The notes beneath the pieces are model-generated. The model did no database searches. It worked only from the letters and a program-made list of their open reading frames with translations, and was not told the origin of the DNA. Both the position numbers and the translations under genes were made by a program. This document shows, in pieces, positions 7,427 through 17,300 of a stretch of DNA of 64,000 bases; within the stretch, counting starts at the first letter, position 1, and each line of letters starts with the position of its first letter. The stretch covers positions 6,508,501 to 6,572,500 of the forward strand of contig NZ_CP108442.1 in NCBI RefSeq assembly GCF_041435355.1. Reading direction: 5' to 3'. The DNA is from Streptomyces sp. NBC_01276 (GTDB lineage Bacteria > Actinomycetota > Actinomycetes > Streptomycetales > Streptomycetaceae).

Positions 7427-7494
7427 ACTCCCCAGGGACTCCCCAGGCGGGGGTGAAACTCCCCAGCCGCTCCCCAGCGGGGGCGGCTGGGGAG
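7427..7494. repeat. Helically phased CTCCCCAG repeats
   Basis: CTCCCCAG occurs four times in direct orientation (starting about 7428, 7439, 7459, 7470; spacings 11, 20, 11) and once inverted (7487-7494). Spacing near one or two helical turns is typical of cooperative regulator sites or iterons. The array lies between the broken HipA-like gene and the next open reading frame. Confidence 0.7.
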
Positions 7495-7599
7495 GGTCGA
7501 GTAGGACCCCTGTTCGGCGGGCGTGGCCTGGCTTTCCGCTAACCGTCCGTCCCCGGCGGATCCTTTTGGCGCAGACGTGACCTGGGCGGCGGTGCGTTG

Positions 7600-8811
7600 A
7601 TGGGATCGGAAGCCTCGGAGGACTCCCACGGCTCGGCACCGCTCGATCGAGGTAGGGCAGCGCGGCATGGGCTGCAGGCCATGCGCTGGGGGTCGGCCTG
7701 GATCGAACGGCAGTACGGGCTTCCCGGGCACCCTGTTGTCGACGAGGGCGCTCGAACTTTGATGTCACCTGGCTGGCGTTCGGCCGATGCGATGCGGGAT
7801 CGTTGGCTTCTGATGATCGACGATGACTCTAGGGTCGCCGACGGCGGTAAGTCGGCGGAGCCAGCCAAGCCTCGGTCGCCCTATAGCGAGCGGCCCATTG
7901 CACGCGCCCGGCGGGCGAAGGCGCAGGAACTGATCGAGCGGCTCGTCGCCGAGGGGCGCGTCCGGATCGCTGATCCCGATGACGACGAGGTCGCGGAGTG
8001 GCGGCGCGTCGTCAATTACGCGAAGCGCCACGGCCTGGAGCCGGCGGGCAAACGCATCGAGAAGGTCCCTTATGGCGGGCCGGGGCTGGAGCTGTTCCTT
8101 ACGGAGGGCCCGCATCCTAACGCGCGGAGCCAGCGGCCGAAGGCGGGCGGGGGGCCGGTTCCTGTCCCCGCTCGGCTGGGATACCTGCATCCGGTGGTGG
8201 CTGCGCTCAAGGACGACGAGCGTCGGTTAGTGATGCCGTCTGCGCTGCGCCGTAGGTCGCTTCTGCTGTTGCAGGGTCTGGCGGCTGAGGTGGTACGGCG
8301 AGGGTATGAGGTGGGGCCGGCACGGTCATCCTTTTCCCCGCGCGAAGGCGGAGTGGAGGTCACTGTTGATGGCTTTGTGTACACCGTCTCCGCCAGGCAA
8401 GAGTTCCCGGAGTCCACGAATCCGGAGCGCTCCGCTCGTCTCGTAGTGGAGCTTGCCCATGGTCTGCCCGGTCGGCCCGGTCGATGGCGGGATCGGAAGA
8501 CCCGGACACTTGAAGAAGCCCTGGGCGCGATTCTTGGAGAGATCGAGGCGCGAGCTGTCGAGGACACTCGGCGCCGGCAGGAAGAACAGCAGGCCAGGGC
8601 AGAACGCGAAGTTCGTTGGCAAGCGGCCATGGACGTGGCGAACCTGGAGTCCTCCGAGCGTCTCGGCCGTCACCGTTGGACCGTAGAGCGGACTTCGGCC
8701 CGGATGGAGGCTGGCCACCTGTTGCGCTCTTCCATGCCGGGCTCAACGCCGGACGGGCCAGCACGTCACGCACCTTGCCCGCAGGGGCTGGGCTCCCCGC
8801 GTGCAGAATGA
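7600..8811 (+). CDS. Hypothetical protein, basic, possibly decayed at its C-terminus
   Basis: Up to 403 residues if ATG 7600 is used; there is no clear ribosome-binding site and a later start is possible. The middle part (about residues 95-340) is a plausible soluble protein with charged helices and a long Glu/Arg-rich helix near 315-345 (EDTRRRQEEQQARAERE). The last 50 residues look low-complexity and unlike the rest, which may reflect a frameshift in an older gene. I do not recognise the family. It sits alone between the phased repeats and a small hypothetical gene. Confidence 0.45.
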   Translation: MGSEASEDSHGSAPLDRGRAARHGLQAMRWGSAWIERQYGLPGHPVVDEGARTLMSPGWRSADAMRDRWLLMIDDDSRVADGGKSAEPAKPRSPYSERPIARARRAKAQELIERLVAEGRVRIADPDDDEVAEWRRVVNYAKRHGLEPAGKRIEKVPYGGPGLELFLTEGPHPNARSQRPKAGGGPVPVPARLGYLHPVVAALKDDERRLVMPSALRRRSLLLLQGLAAEVVRRGYEVGPARSSFSPREGGVEVTVDGFVYTVSARQEFPESTNPERSARLVVELAHGLPGRPGRWRDRKTRTLEEALGAILGEIEARAVEDTRRRQEEQQARAEREVRWQAAMDVANLESSERLGRHRWTVERTSARMEAGHLLRSSMPGSTPDGPARHAPCPQGLGSPRAE

Positions 8812-9019
8812 CGGCGGTCTTACGTGGCGGAGCACCGGGCCCGTGTTGTGGCCCGGGATCGCCGGCCACTCTGCAGGAGCGACCTGGAAGCTGGCGTGCA
8901 CGAGGCGGATGGGCAGACGCTAAAGAATCTTGCATGTCTTGTTAAGGACGGGGCCTTGGATGGCCTATGAGGCGGTGAAGGGCAAACCATCACCGGAACT
9001 CGTGCTGAGGTAGATCAAT

Positions 9020-9328
9020 ATGACGGCCCAGATCATCGAGGTCATCTCGACGATCACGAGTGCTTGCGGCGTGGTCTGCTCCGCGTGGCACTGTTTCAGG
9101 ACAGCGAAGTACGGGAAGCGGTTGGAACTCGGTGACCCGCCTCACCCTGGGGCTGCTGACTCAGAGGCAGCTAGGCAGGAGACCGGTTCGGTGACGGTGG
9201 GCCGGATGCTGGACGACCTCCCCTCCGGCGCGGTCGCGGTCTACGAGCCCCCAGGCGGCGGACGGGTGATCGTCTGGTGGATGGTTCCACCGGCCGAAGG
9301 TCGGATGGAGGAGACCGGGCATTGCTGA
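9020..9328 (+). CDS. Small hypothetical protein
   Basis: A 102-residue protein starting at ATG 9020 after GAGGTAGATCAAT. Residues 3-24 are moderately hydrophobic with three Cys, perhaps one membrane-associated helix; the C-terminal half (DLPSGAVAVYEPPGGGRVIVWWMV) looks like a small beta-rich fold. Its stop overlaps the start region of the sigma-like gene, so the two are probably one operon with the protease genes downstream. No family recognised. Confidence 0.5.
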   Translation: MTAQIIEVISTITSACGVVCSAWHCFRTAKYGKRLELGDPPHPGAADSEAARQETGSVTVGRMLDDLPSGAVAVYEPPGGGRVIVWWMVPPAEGRMEETGHC

Positions 9329-9924
9329 GTCACTCCGTGGATCCCGATGATCCACAGGAACCGGAACTGCTTGACTTGCGAAGCCTGAGCCGGGAACAGC
9401 ACGCTGAGCTGAGAGCCAAAGTGATCGCAAGTCTTTGTGGGTTTCACCGGCTTGATATGGAGACCCGGGCAGACGTTGCGGACGGCGCGATCGAGCAGGT
9501 GTTACGGAGCGGCCGCATGGATCCGAAAGGGAATCCGGTTGGATATATCAAGACGACGGCGAAGCGGCTGGCTGTGCGGCTGGATGCCAGGCTCCAGGTC
9601 GAACGATCCACGTCTGACTCCTCTGCACTGGAGCTGGCTGCCCACAAGGCAGCGTGTCGGGACGGCCGTTACGAGGATCAGCAGTTCGGACCCGCGTCGG
9701 ATGGGGTGCACGATGTTGGGTTCTGGGGGCCGACCGATGACGAGGAGAATGTCGCGCGCGTCCAGGATGCGATCTCATCGATCCCCGCGGCACAGGTGCG
9801 CGCAGTTCCCCGCGGAGGTGACGCGGGGTCAGTCCCGTCGAGATGGGCGGTGCGACGGTGCCTGACCGGTCACAGGAAGACCGTGGTGTTCCTGCTCCGC
9901 GGCGCGCGGGGCCTGAGGCTGTGA
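9322..9924 (+). CDS. Sigma-70-family-like protein, C-terminus apparently damaged
   Basis: About 200 residues from TTG 9322, eight bases after GGAGGAG. The segment from about residue 30 to 100 (HAELRAKVIASL ... DVADGAIEQVL ... NPVGYIKTTAKRLAVRLDARL) resembles region 2 of a small sigma factor. A helix starting at QDAISSIPAAQ would begin region 4, but instead of a helix-turn-helix the frame continues into Arg-rich text, so the DNA-binding end may be lost by frameshift. It lies just upstream of the L4-protease gene and may have controlled it. Family assignment is tentative. Confidence 0.4.
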   Translation: MLSHSVDPDDPQEPELLDLRSLSREQHAELRAKVIASLCGFHRLDMETRADVADGAIEQVLRSGRMDPKGNPVGYIKTTAKRLAVRLDARLQVERSTSDSSALELAAHKAACRDGRYEDQQFGPASDGVHDVGFWGPTDDEENVARVQDAISSIPAAQVRAVPRGGDAGSVPSRWAVRRCLTGHRKTVVFLLRGARGLRL

Positions 9925-10126
9925 GGCCAGTTGCATCATCAGCGGCCGAGCATCGGCGCGGGCACGGGGCGACAGCGGCTTCGTGGCCTTGGGCTAACGG
10001 CCTGACCGTGTGGGCAGGGCACCGGAAGGGACTGTTCGGTGGACACTACGGCGAGCCATGCTGCGATCTTCGCAGGGCTGAGGTCTAGTGGAAGACGTGC
10101 GGCGACGTGCGTTGAAAGGATTCCCG

Positions 10127-11815
10127 TTGAATACCTCTATCACGGCTTCAACGGGGGTTGGGGACTCCCGCAGACCTGCCCAAGGCGCGGGGTCGGTCGA
10201 CGTCTTGTCACCTGATGGCAAGAAGGCAGGGAAGGTTGATCTGCCGGCTGCGATCTTTGGTGCCAAGGTGAACATTCCGCTAATGCACCAAGTGGTCGTG
10301 GCCCAGCTCGCTGCGGCCCGTCAGGGCACCCACAAGACGAAGACTCGCGGAGAGGTCCAAGGCGGGGGACGGAAGCCGTACCGCCAGAAGGGCACCGGCC
10401 GCGCCCGCCAGGGCTCGACCCGTGCCCCACAGTTCACCGGCGGTGGCGTCGTGCACAGCCGCGTGCCGCGCAACTACTCGCAGCGGACCCCGAAGAAAAT
10501 GATCGCAGCTTCCCTCCGCAGTGCACTGTCCGACCGGGCCCGCCATAACCGCATCCACGTTATCTCCAGCGTGACCGCCACCGAGGCGCCGTCGACCAAG
10601 GCTGCCAGACGACTCTTGGGCTCCATTACGGACCGTAAAAAGGTTCTCTTGGTCGTTGATCGTGCTGATGAGGTAGGCATTAGGTCTGCCCGCAATCTGC
10701 CGAACGTGCATGTCTTGGATGCCGGCCAGCTCAACACCTATGACGTGCTTGTCTCCGATGACGTGGTCTTCACCCAGCCTGCCTTCGAGCGTTTCGTAGC
10801 CGGCCCGGCCCCGTCCGCCCGGGCCGCTACCAAGCCTTCAGCACTTGAAGGATTCACCGAAGATCTCACCGCCGAGGTCTCCACAGTTCTAGAGGCGCTT
10901 CCTGCAGTCCCGAAAGAGCGCTCCTGGGGTTCAGAGGAGAGCGAGGCGAGGTTTGCCGAGTTGGTCCAGCTCGAACCCGATCGGGAACGGTTGTTCTACT
11001 GGACAATTCGAGTGTCCGAGGAAGCTTATCGCTGGGCCGAGGCGCGGAAAATTGACTCCGAGCATGAATATGTCGCAGTCGGATACCTGGGGCCCGAATA
11101 TGATGAGCTGCAACAACGGGAGTTCGGCGTAATCCTCTACCAAGAGGCCGGCGGTCGAAATAAAGGCTCCGGACAGGTGATCGATAGCCTCGATGTAGAC
11201 GGGGAGCGATTTACAATCGTGCGCCGTGTCGTGCGCTACAGGCAATCCATGATGGTCGACCCTCCACCTGGAGGCACGGTAGCGAGCTGGGCCCGCTCGC
11301 GTGACGGCCTGGATGAGGGTTGGCTCACCGCAAGACACGCCGTCACGCTTGACGGGCCAGTCCATTTCTCAGAGGGCGGAGCCGGCCGTGGATCTGGCTA
11401 CGTCAAGCGGTACGGCGCCGGGTCAATTGATGCGGCACTAGTTTCGACAGACATGCCCCCCGATCCTCCCCCTACAGTCAGGCGCACAGTCGTTAGTGCG
11501 CCCCTCATTCTTTTTAGGAAAGTAACCTTTGTAGCGGCCAGTGGGAATACGGTCGAGTCCACTGTGGTGGCCATCCCGCTCCAGTTCCCGATGCTGATGG
11601 ATCCCAAGTATCCAGTACGTCTAAGCTTGTCAAGGGCAGGGACATTTGGAGATTCCGGCGCCCTGATCTGCATTGCCGGGTCAGGGGATGCCGCCGGAAT
11701 CTACATCGAGGACTGGCGATCGGAGGCGCGGTGGGGCCTTCCCGCGTCCTCTGGAGGAGTAGGGCTAGCTGCGGAGCAGATCGAAGCTATTCTAGAGATT
11801 GAGCTGATGAAATAA
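10127..11815 (+). CDS. Ribosomal protein L4 copy fused to a trypsin-like serine protease
   Basis: A 562-residue protein from TTG 10127 (AAAGGA six bases upstream). Residues about 22-227 are a full-length ribosomal protein L4: [18 protein letters not shown], the 23S rRNA/exit-tunnel loop [20 protein letters not shown], and the C-terminal [20 protein letters not shown]. After a linker, residues about 260-562 form a chymotrypsin-fold protease with an apparently complete triad: His404 (TARHAV), Asp435 (SIDAALV) and Ser510 (FGDSGALI). L4 differs from a normal copy at several loop positions. The stop overlaps the next start (TAATG), linking it to the Trypco1-like partner. Likely a conflict or defence effector; the L4 part could target the enzyme to ribosomes or act as bait (inference). 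Confidence 0.88.
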   Translation: MNTSITASTGVGDSRRPAQGAGSVDVLSPDGKKAGKVDLPAAIFGAKVNIPLMHQVVVAQLAAARQGTHKTKTRGEVQGGGRKPYRQKGTGRARQGSTRAPQFTGGGVVHSRVPRNYSQRTPKKMIAASLRSALSDRARHNRIHVISSVTATEAPSTKAARRLLGSITDRKKVLLVVDRADEVGIRSARNLPNVHVLDAGQLNTYDVLVSDDVVFTQPAFERFVAGPAPSARAATKPSALEGFTEDLTAEVSTVLEALPAVPKERSWGSEESEARFAELVQLEPDRERLFYWTIRVSEEAYRWAEARKIDSEHEYVAVGYLGPEYDELQQREFGVILYQEAGGRNKGSGQVIDSLDVDGERFTIVRRVVRYRQSMMVDPPPGGTVASWARSRDGLDEGWLTARHAVTLDGPVHFSEGGAGRGSGYVKRYGAGSIDAALVSTDMPPDPPPTVRRTVVSAPLILFRKVTFVAASGNTVESTVVAIPLQFPMLMDPKYPVRLSLSRAGTFGDSGALICIAGSGDAAGIYIEDWRSEARWGLPASSGGVGLAAEQIEAILEIELMK

Positions 11816-12186
11816 TGAGTGAGCCTAATTTCGACCTGGAGTATGTTCCGATTCTCGTAGAAGACCTTCGAGGTCCCGAACAGGCGAAGGAGTACCCTCC
11901 CGTGAAGTCCGGGGAGGGCTCAAGAGAGCATTCCGCATTTACCGACTTCTTTCGGCGCGCGCCCGTCAAGGTGGACGAGGGCACCCTAAGCCTGTCCAAG
12001 ATGCAAGAAAGCTTCACGAGAATCGAACAGCAGGTTCAATTTCTAATGAATGACAGGAAATCCGACGACAGATTTGGGATCGAAGAGGTGACAGTTAGGT
12101 TGGGGCTCTCCGCCAAGGGTGGTTTGGCGTTCATCGCTGAAGCCAGTATCGAAGCATCGATGGAAGTGAAGTTCAAGCGCCGGTAG
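11815..12186 (+). CDS. Trypsin-co-occurring (Trypco1-like) small protein
   Basis: A 123-residue protein whose ATG shares a base with the protease stop. The C-terminal strand pattern GIEEVTVRLGLSAKGGLAFI followed by an alternating Ala/Glu strand is what I recall for the Trypco1 (CU044_2847) family, which is encoded next to trypsin-like peptidases in NTPase-linked conflict systems. Residues 60-80 (KMQESFTRIEQQVQFL) form a helix. The tight coupling to a protease supports the assignment. Probable role: partner, substrate or inhibitor of the protease. Confidence 0.7.
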   Translation: MSEPNFDLEYVPILVEDLRGPEQAKEYPPVKSGEGSREHSAFTDFFRRAPVKVDEGTLSLSKMQESFTRIEQQVQFLMNDRKSDDRFGIEEVTVRLGLSAKGGLAFIAEASIEASMEVKFKRR

Positions 12187-12276
12187 TCGCTGCACACTTC
12201 CGAACCGGTCGCATTCGCGGGTGCCCGTTGTGTCTTCAATTCCACGATCCGTGCGGGGCCGTGCGGCTGCCGGTCG

Positions 12277-13143
12277 TCAACTGTCGGACGATCGCGGTCG
12301 GGCCGGAGGCTTCGGGCCGACGGGCCACCCGAGGAACTGGTAGGCGCCGCGTAGCGTGGTTCGCAGTGTGCGCTGTGTCGCGCGACTGTCGAGGCGGACG
12401 TCGAGGGCACCGGGGAGTGCGCTGTCGGCCCGCCGACCTGTGGGCAGTTGGGAGTCGTCGAGTCCGTCGCGCCTGGCGATGAGGACGCCGAGTTCATGAC
12501 GGCTCAGGGCCTCGTTGCCACCGAGGTGGTGGATTCCGTTTGCTTCTCCCGACGCGAGTTCCATGAGAGCTGCGGCCAAGTCGGTCACATGTACTGTGCA
12601 CCGGACGTCGTCTGTGAACAGGACGCCGGCGCGGTTGCCGGCGGCAAGGTCGTGAACGGCACGCTCGTGTTCGGACTGCCCGTCGCCGATGATCAGGGAG
12701 GTTCGGGCCACCACGGCGTCTGGATGCACGAGCAGAACATCTGTCTCCGCTGCGGCCTTCGCGGCCCCGTACGGGGTGATGGGATCGGGCAGGCAGGATT
12801 CGTCCTAGGCAACGCGGGTCTTGCCGAAGAACACGGCGTCGCTGGGGACGTGGATCAGACGACTCCCGGACTTCGCCGCAGCCAGCGCCAGGCGGACGGG
12901 CCCCTCGGCCGTGACCGCCCAGTCCGCCTTACCGCTTGATGCGTTGATGACGACACGAGGCCTGGCCTCGGCCACCGCTTCCACTCTCCCGGGATCACGT
13001 AGGTCGAGGGCGTGCCACGCGACCGCCCGAGCCGTCCCAGGCCTGGTCGCGTAGGTCGCAGTCGTCGTGTGCCCAGCCGCTACCCACTGTCGAACCAGCT
13101 CGGCGCCCAAGAACCCGGAACCACCCACGATCAAGAGGGTCAT
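12277..13143 (-). pseudogene. RmlD-like sugar-nucleotide reductase, amber stop inside
   Basis: From ATG 13143 the frame reads MTLLIVGGSGFLGAELVRQW, an SDR/RmlD-type NAD(P)-binding start, through SRLIHVPSDAVFFGKTRVA, then TAG at 12807-12805, and continues in the same frame with DESCLPDPITPYGAAKAAAE (the YxxxK segment) to the natural end near 12277. Homologues usually have Tyr at the interrupted position, as I recall, so a TAC to TAG change is likely. Without read-through the protein would lack the catalytic Tyr/Lys. Part of a decaying three-gene block. Confidence 0.8.
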
Positions 13144-13163
13144 GAGGAGACAGCGTAGACCGG

Positions 13164-13976
13164 TCAGGATCGGGTGACGGCAAGGATGTGGGCAGAGGCA
13201 TCGGTGAGCGCGCTGTGCGGTTCCGCAAGGCGTGCTGCGGCGAGGGCTGCGTCGCGAGCATCGCCGTGCCCAAGAGGTTGGTGTCGGTGTACTTCTCGGT
13301 GGCCTTGACCGCCACCCAGCCAGGCCCTTCGATGCCGTACATCGTGGGGTCGGCGAGGCAGGCCTCGCTGACTTCTTCGCGGAGCTCCGCCGAGGTCTGG
13401 AAGTAGGCGACGGTGAAGCCCCGCTACCCGGCGTACCGGCCCTGGTCGAGGGTGTTGCGCACTCCGTCCTGGATGGCGGGCTCTGTAATGCCGGTGGTGG
13501 CGATGTAGTCGAGGAGAGGCGAGTAGCGGGAGATCGCGGCTGCGGCGACGAGACCTCCCGGCCGGACCACACGGGCCGCTTCGGTCAGTGCGGAGAGCCG
13601 ATCGGCCTTGTTGTGGAGGTGGTAGAGGGGACCCAGGAGCAGCACGACGTCCTACGTGCCAGCTGCGGCAGTGAGGCGGCGAGCGTCGCCCAGCTCGGCT
13701 GTCACTCCGTCGAGGACGCCAGCCTGACTGACGTGCTTGGGCATGGATCCACGACGTCACGGTGTATCCGTCTGCGGCGAGCCATCGCGCGTAGGTTCCG
13801 GGGCCGCCGCCGACATCGAGCACGCGGGCCGGAGCAGGCGGAAGGTAGCGGCGTAGCAACTCGCGCGTGCGTGCAAGTTCCAGGGTGCCCGTGGCCGTGG
13901 TGTGAAGCCGCGCGGCCTCGTCGGAGCGGGTATAGAAGTCGATGATCTCTGGGCGTACGGCGGGGTTGCTCGTCAT
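13164..13976 (-). pseudogene. SAM-dependent methyltransferase, frameshifted and amber-interrupted
   Basis: Starts normally: [23 protein letters not shown] motif VLDVGGGPGTYARWLAADGY (residues 51-70). At about 13750 one base is missing and the genuine sequence (TAELGDARRL, DVVLLLGPLYHLHNKADR, RVVRPGGLVAAAAISRYSP) moves to another frame, where it is cut by TAG at 13654-13652 and 13426-13424. At about 13250 a second shift restores the first frame for the true C-terminus ARLAEPHSALTDASAHILAV. The continuous open frame therefore encodes an out-of-frame middle and cannot be a working enzyme. Confidence 0.8.
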
Positions 13977-13977
13977 C

Positions 13978-14318
13978 GGACCGTCCTCGTCCTGAGGGAG
14001 CTGTTGGTGTCCGGCAGGTTAGGGGGATCGTCGAACTGCGGGCCGCGCCGGTTCAGGGAACTCCAGCGGGCGGTGCACAGCATCTCCCAGCGGATGCTCA
14101 CACTCACCGTCCGCCGGCTCGAACGTGACGGCCTCGTCCTGCGCACCGTCTATCCCACGGTCCCGGCACAGGTGGACTACCGGCTGACCGGGACCGGCGC
14201 CGGCCTGACGCACCTGGTCAAGGCCCTCGCGGACTAGTCCATCGCGCACCGAGGGGCCATCGCGGACGCCCGGGAGCAGTACGACGACCGGGCCCACCCC
14301 GACCACGACATCAAGTGA
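13978..14318 (+). pseudogene. HxlR-type winged-helix regulator remnant
   Basis: The frame gives TVLVLRELL, then [20 protein letters not shown] and [27 protein letters not shown], the winged-helix core of HxlR regulators, then TAG at 14235-14237 where Trp is usual (LADWxIAHR), followed in frame by SIAHRGAIADAREQYDDR to a TGA at 14316. The N-terminus with the conserved Cys is missing or scrambled. It lies divergent to the methyltransferase remnant, which it probably once regulated. Confidence 0.65.
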
Positions 14319-14352
14319 GGTCGCCGGGCTCCATCACCCGGACCGATCGGCG

Positions 14353-14389
14353 CGTCACTCAACGTGACGGACGCGCCGCTGCCGATAAT
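14353..14389 (+). promoter_or_regulatory. Candidate promoter of the patatin-like gene
   Basis: A good -10 hexamer, GATAAT (14384-14389), lies only six bases before the chosen ATG (14396), which would give a leaderless or nearly leaderless mRNA. Upstream is a CGTCAC/GTGACG inverted repeat (14353-14369) overlapping the expected -35 area, a possible operator. Confidence 0.4.
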
Positions 14390-14395
14390 GCCGTC

Positions 14396-17300
14396 ATGCC
14401 GCTCATCACCGAGGGATTTCGGGACAAGCTGGTTACGGCGGGCCGCCGGTGCAGCATGGGGCTCTGGGCGCTGGCGGTCGCGGGATTCCTGGTGATGACC
14501 GAGATCTCCCGGCTGCTGGCCGAACTGACCGTGGCCGACAAGCCCTCGTACCCGGCCGGTGCGCTCTCCGGGTGGCCCAGCTTCACGCCCTGGTCGGACG
14601 AGAAGCGCCTCGACGCAGTCACCGTGTGGACGCAAGCTGGCGCACCGATGCCCGCGGGGGACGGCCGGCGAGAGCTGTACCTGTCCTGGCTCAGAACGTA
14701 TCTCGCTCTGGACATCGCCGTCTTCACCCCCGCCTACCTCCTCCTCATCCACCTGGTGATCCGCAAGATCTGGCAGAGCCTCGGGGACGACCCGCCAATT
14801 CCCCAGGCATTTCTCGACGGGTTCGTGATCGCCGCCCTGGTGTTCGACTGGGCGGAGACGGGCCTCACGTTCTTCCTGGTGGGCGATCTCTCCGGGGACC
14901 CGTCGGCAGCCCTGGCCCATGGGGTGGCGTGGCTGTCGGCGCTGAAGTGGGGTGCACTCGCGCTCACCGCGCTGTTCGGGGTCCTGGGTCTTGCCCGGAT
15001 GCTCGCCGGCCCCCTGATCGACTGGCTGGGCAGGTGGCGGGAGGGGACCCTGTCAGCGGGCCGCGTCTGGACGCGCCACCGCAACCAACTGGGCGTCCTC
15101 CTCGTTCTGACCCTGCTCGTCGTTGTCCCGGGCGACGGCCCGCTGGAGCAGCTGCCCGACATCGAAAGGGCCTGGGCAGGGCACACGAGGGGGCAGCTGG
15201 TCGGCGACTTGATGCCACCCTTCGTCGCGCTGATCGGATTCTGCCTGGCGCTGTGGGTCGTGGGGCGCTGGGCCCTGCTCGACGGGGCGCCGACGAACCG
15301 GGACAGCAGGCCGTGGCTGACATGGACACTGTTCGGGGTCGGAGTGGCCCTGCTCGTGGGGGCCCTCGTCCTCCACCGGACCGACCACGCCACGTCCGGG
15401 GTATACGCGATTCCGGCGCTCATGCTGGTGCTCGCCGTCTGGAGTCTCCCGCTTCCGGAGGGAGGAGCGGGGACGGCGGGCGAGGCCACCGGGATTCCGG
15501 ACTCCGAAACCCGGCCAAGGGTGCGCAGCATGGGCCGCGTGCTGGCCGTACTCCCGCTCGTCATCGCCGGCCTGGCGCTCGTGCATGCCTTTGCCCGGCC
15601 GTACCTGCTCGGTCCCGAGATCGCGGAGCGCGCAGGTGAGGTGTACCAGATCGGGGTCTACGGGTACGTGCAGCTCTTGTTCTGGATCGGAGTGGGCACT
15701 GCGGCATTGACCGGTCCGGTGGTCAACGAACTGGTCCGGATGGGCGAGGACCGGTGGCTCGAGCCCGCCGCTCCCGGCCCGGCGGCGGAGACGGTTCCGG
15801 AGGGGGGTTCTGCGACGGTTGCGGAGGCGGAGGCCGAATCGGTTCCGGAGGCGGGTTCTGCGACGGTTGCGGAGGCGGAGGCCGAATCGGTTCCGGAGGC
15901 GGGTTCTGCGACGGTTGCGGAGGCGGAGGCCGAATCGGTTCCGGAGACGGAGGCCCTTCCAGGGGCGGTTCCGAAGGCGGCAACATGGCTGCCGGCGATC
16001 CTCGGCGCCGTGCTGTTGGCCGCGGCGATCGTCTTGGGAGTCCTCCTGACCGTCTGGCCGGGCGTGTGGGGGCCGCGACTGCGCAGCCTCGGTGTCCTCG
16101 TCGTCCTGCTGACGACCGTGACGCTCGTCGCGGGCTGGCTGGCACGGCGCTCCGAGTTCCACCTGCCGCTGCCGGCACTGCGCTACCTGCGCTTCCGGCT
16201 CACTCCGGTCTGGCTGCTGGTCATCGCTGCGCTGGTGCTGGAGGCCCAGCTGGACACCGCCGGCGGCTACCACGAGGTGCGGCTCAAGCCGCGGTCGGCA
16301 TCGGGCGCCGCCCCGGCCGCGCCGGCCCAACCCTTCGACGCGAAGGCTTCCTTCGGCGCCTGGCGGGCGGCGGTGCAGGCCTGCATGGATGCCGACAAGA
16401 CGCTCAAGCCCGCAACGGCCGTGCCGATGGTCTTCGTCGCCGCGCCGGGCGGCGGAATCCGCGCGGCGTACTGGACCGGGGCCGCCATGGACGAGATGAC
16501 CAGGCGTCCGTGCGCCCGGGAGATGCTCTTCGGCGCCAGCGGTGTGTCCGGCGGCTCTCTGGGCCTGGTCGGCCACGGGTTGGGACCGCGGGAAGGCCAG
16601 CCCGCTGCGAGCGCCGGCCGGGACTTCGCCGCCCGCCTCTCCGGAGAGGACACGCTCGCCTCCGACCTGGCCGCCATGTTCTACCGCGACCTGCCGCGCG
16701 GCCTGCACGGGATCAACAGTCTGGGAGACCTGCGGCCGGGCGACCGCGCCACCGTGTTCGAACGCTCGTGGGAGAACCTGGACGAGCGTCTCCAGGACGA
16801 CTTCTTCACGAGTTCCCTCCAGTCCCGCCCCGATGCCGGCCCGCGCCCGGTGCTGCTGCTGAACGGCACCGATGTGAACTCCGGCTGCCGAGTCGTCGTG
16901 TCGTCCGTCTGGTCGACGGGCGGTCCTGGCGGAGCGGCCCTGCCGACGCTGAACTGTCGGCGCATGGAAGTGACGACGCCACCGGTGAGCACCGGCGGCG
17001 GCGAGTCCGCCGCGGCCGGGTTCGCGGCTGGCGCCATCGACGCGGCCGCCTACACCGACCACCGCGACTGCCGAAAGGACGGGCTCGACCAGGGGCTCCG
17101 CCTGTCCACGGCGGTGCACCTGTCGGCCCGCTTCCCCTACATCTCGCCCTCCGGACGCATGCACCGCTGCGTCACGGACGGCAATCCGCAGAAGCTGGCC
17201 GACCTCGACGGCGGAACCCTCGAGTCGAGCGGCCTGGCCCTCCTGCTCGAGCTGTGGGAGGCGGTCGAACCACACGTCGCCGCCCACAACCGGGCCGTCG

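Noticed and set aside
10127..10850. Essential rplD gene of the ribosomal protein operon
   Set aside because: No rplC, rplW or rplB neighbours and the frame continues into a protease; this is an accessory copy, not the S10 operon gene.
12805..14237. Genuine genetic recoding of TAG (pyrrolysine or suppressor) as the working explanation
   Set aside because: The affected genes also have frameshifts or missing ends, likely original residues differ (Tyr, Trp), and no suppressor tRNA is in the window; plain decay is simpler. Kept only as a check.
15792..15947. CRISPR-like array
   Set aside because: Units are contiguous 48-bp in-frame repeats without spacers; it is a coding tandem repeat.
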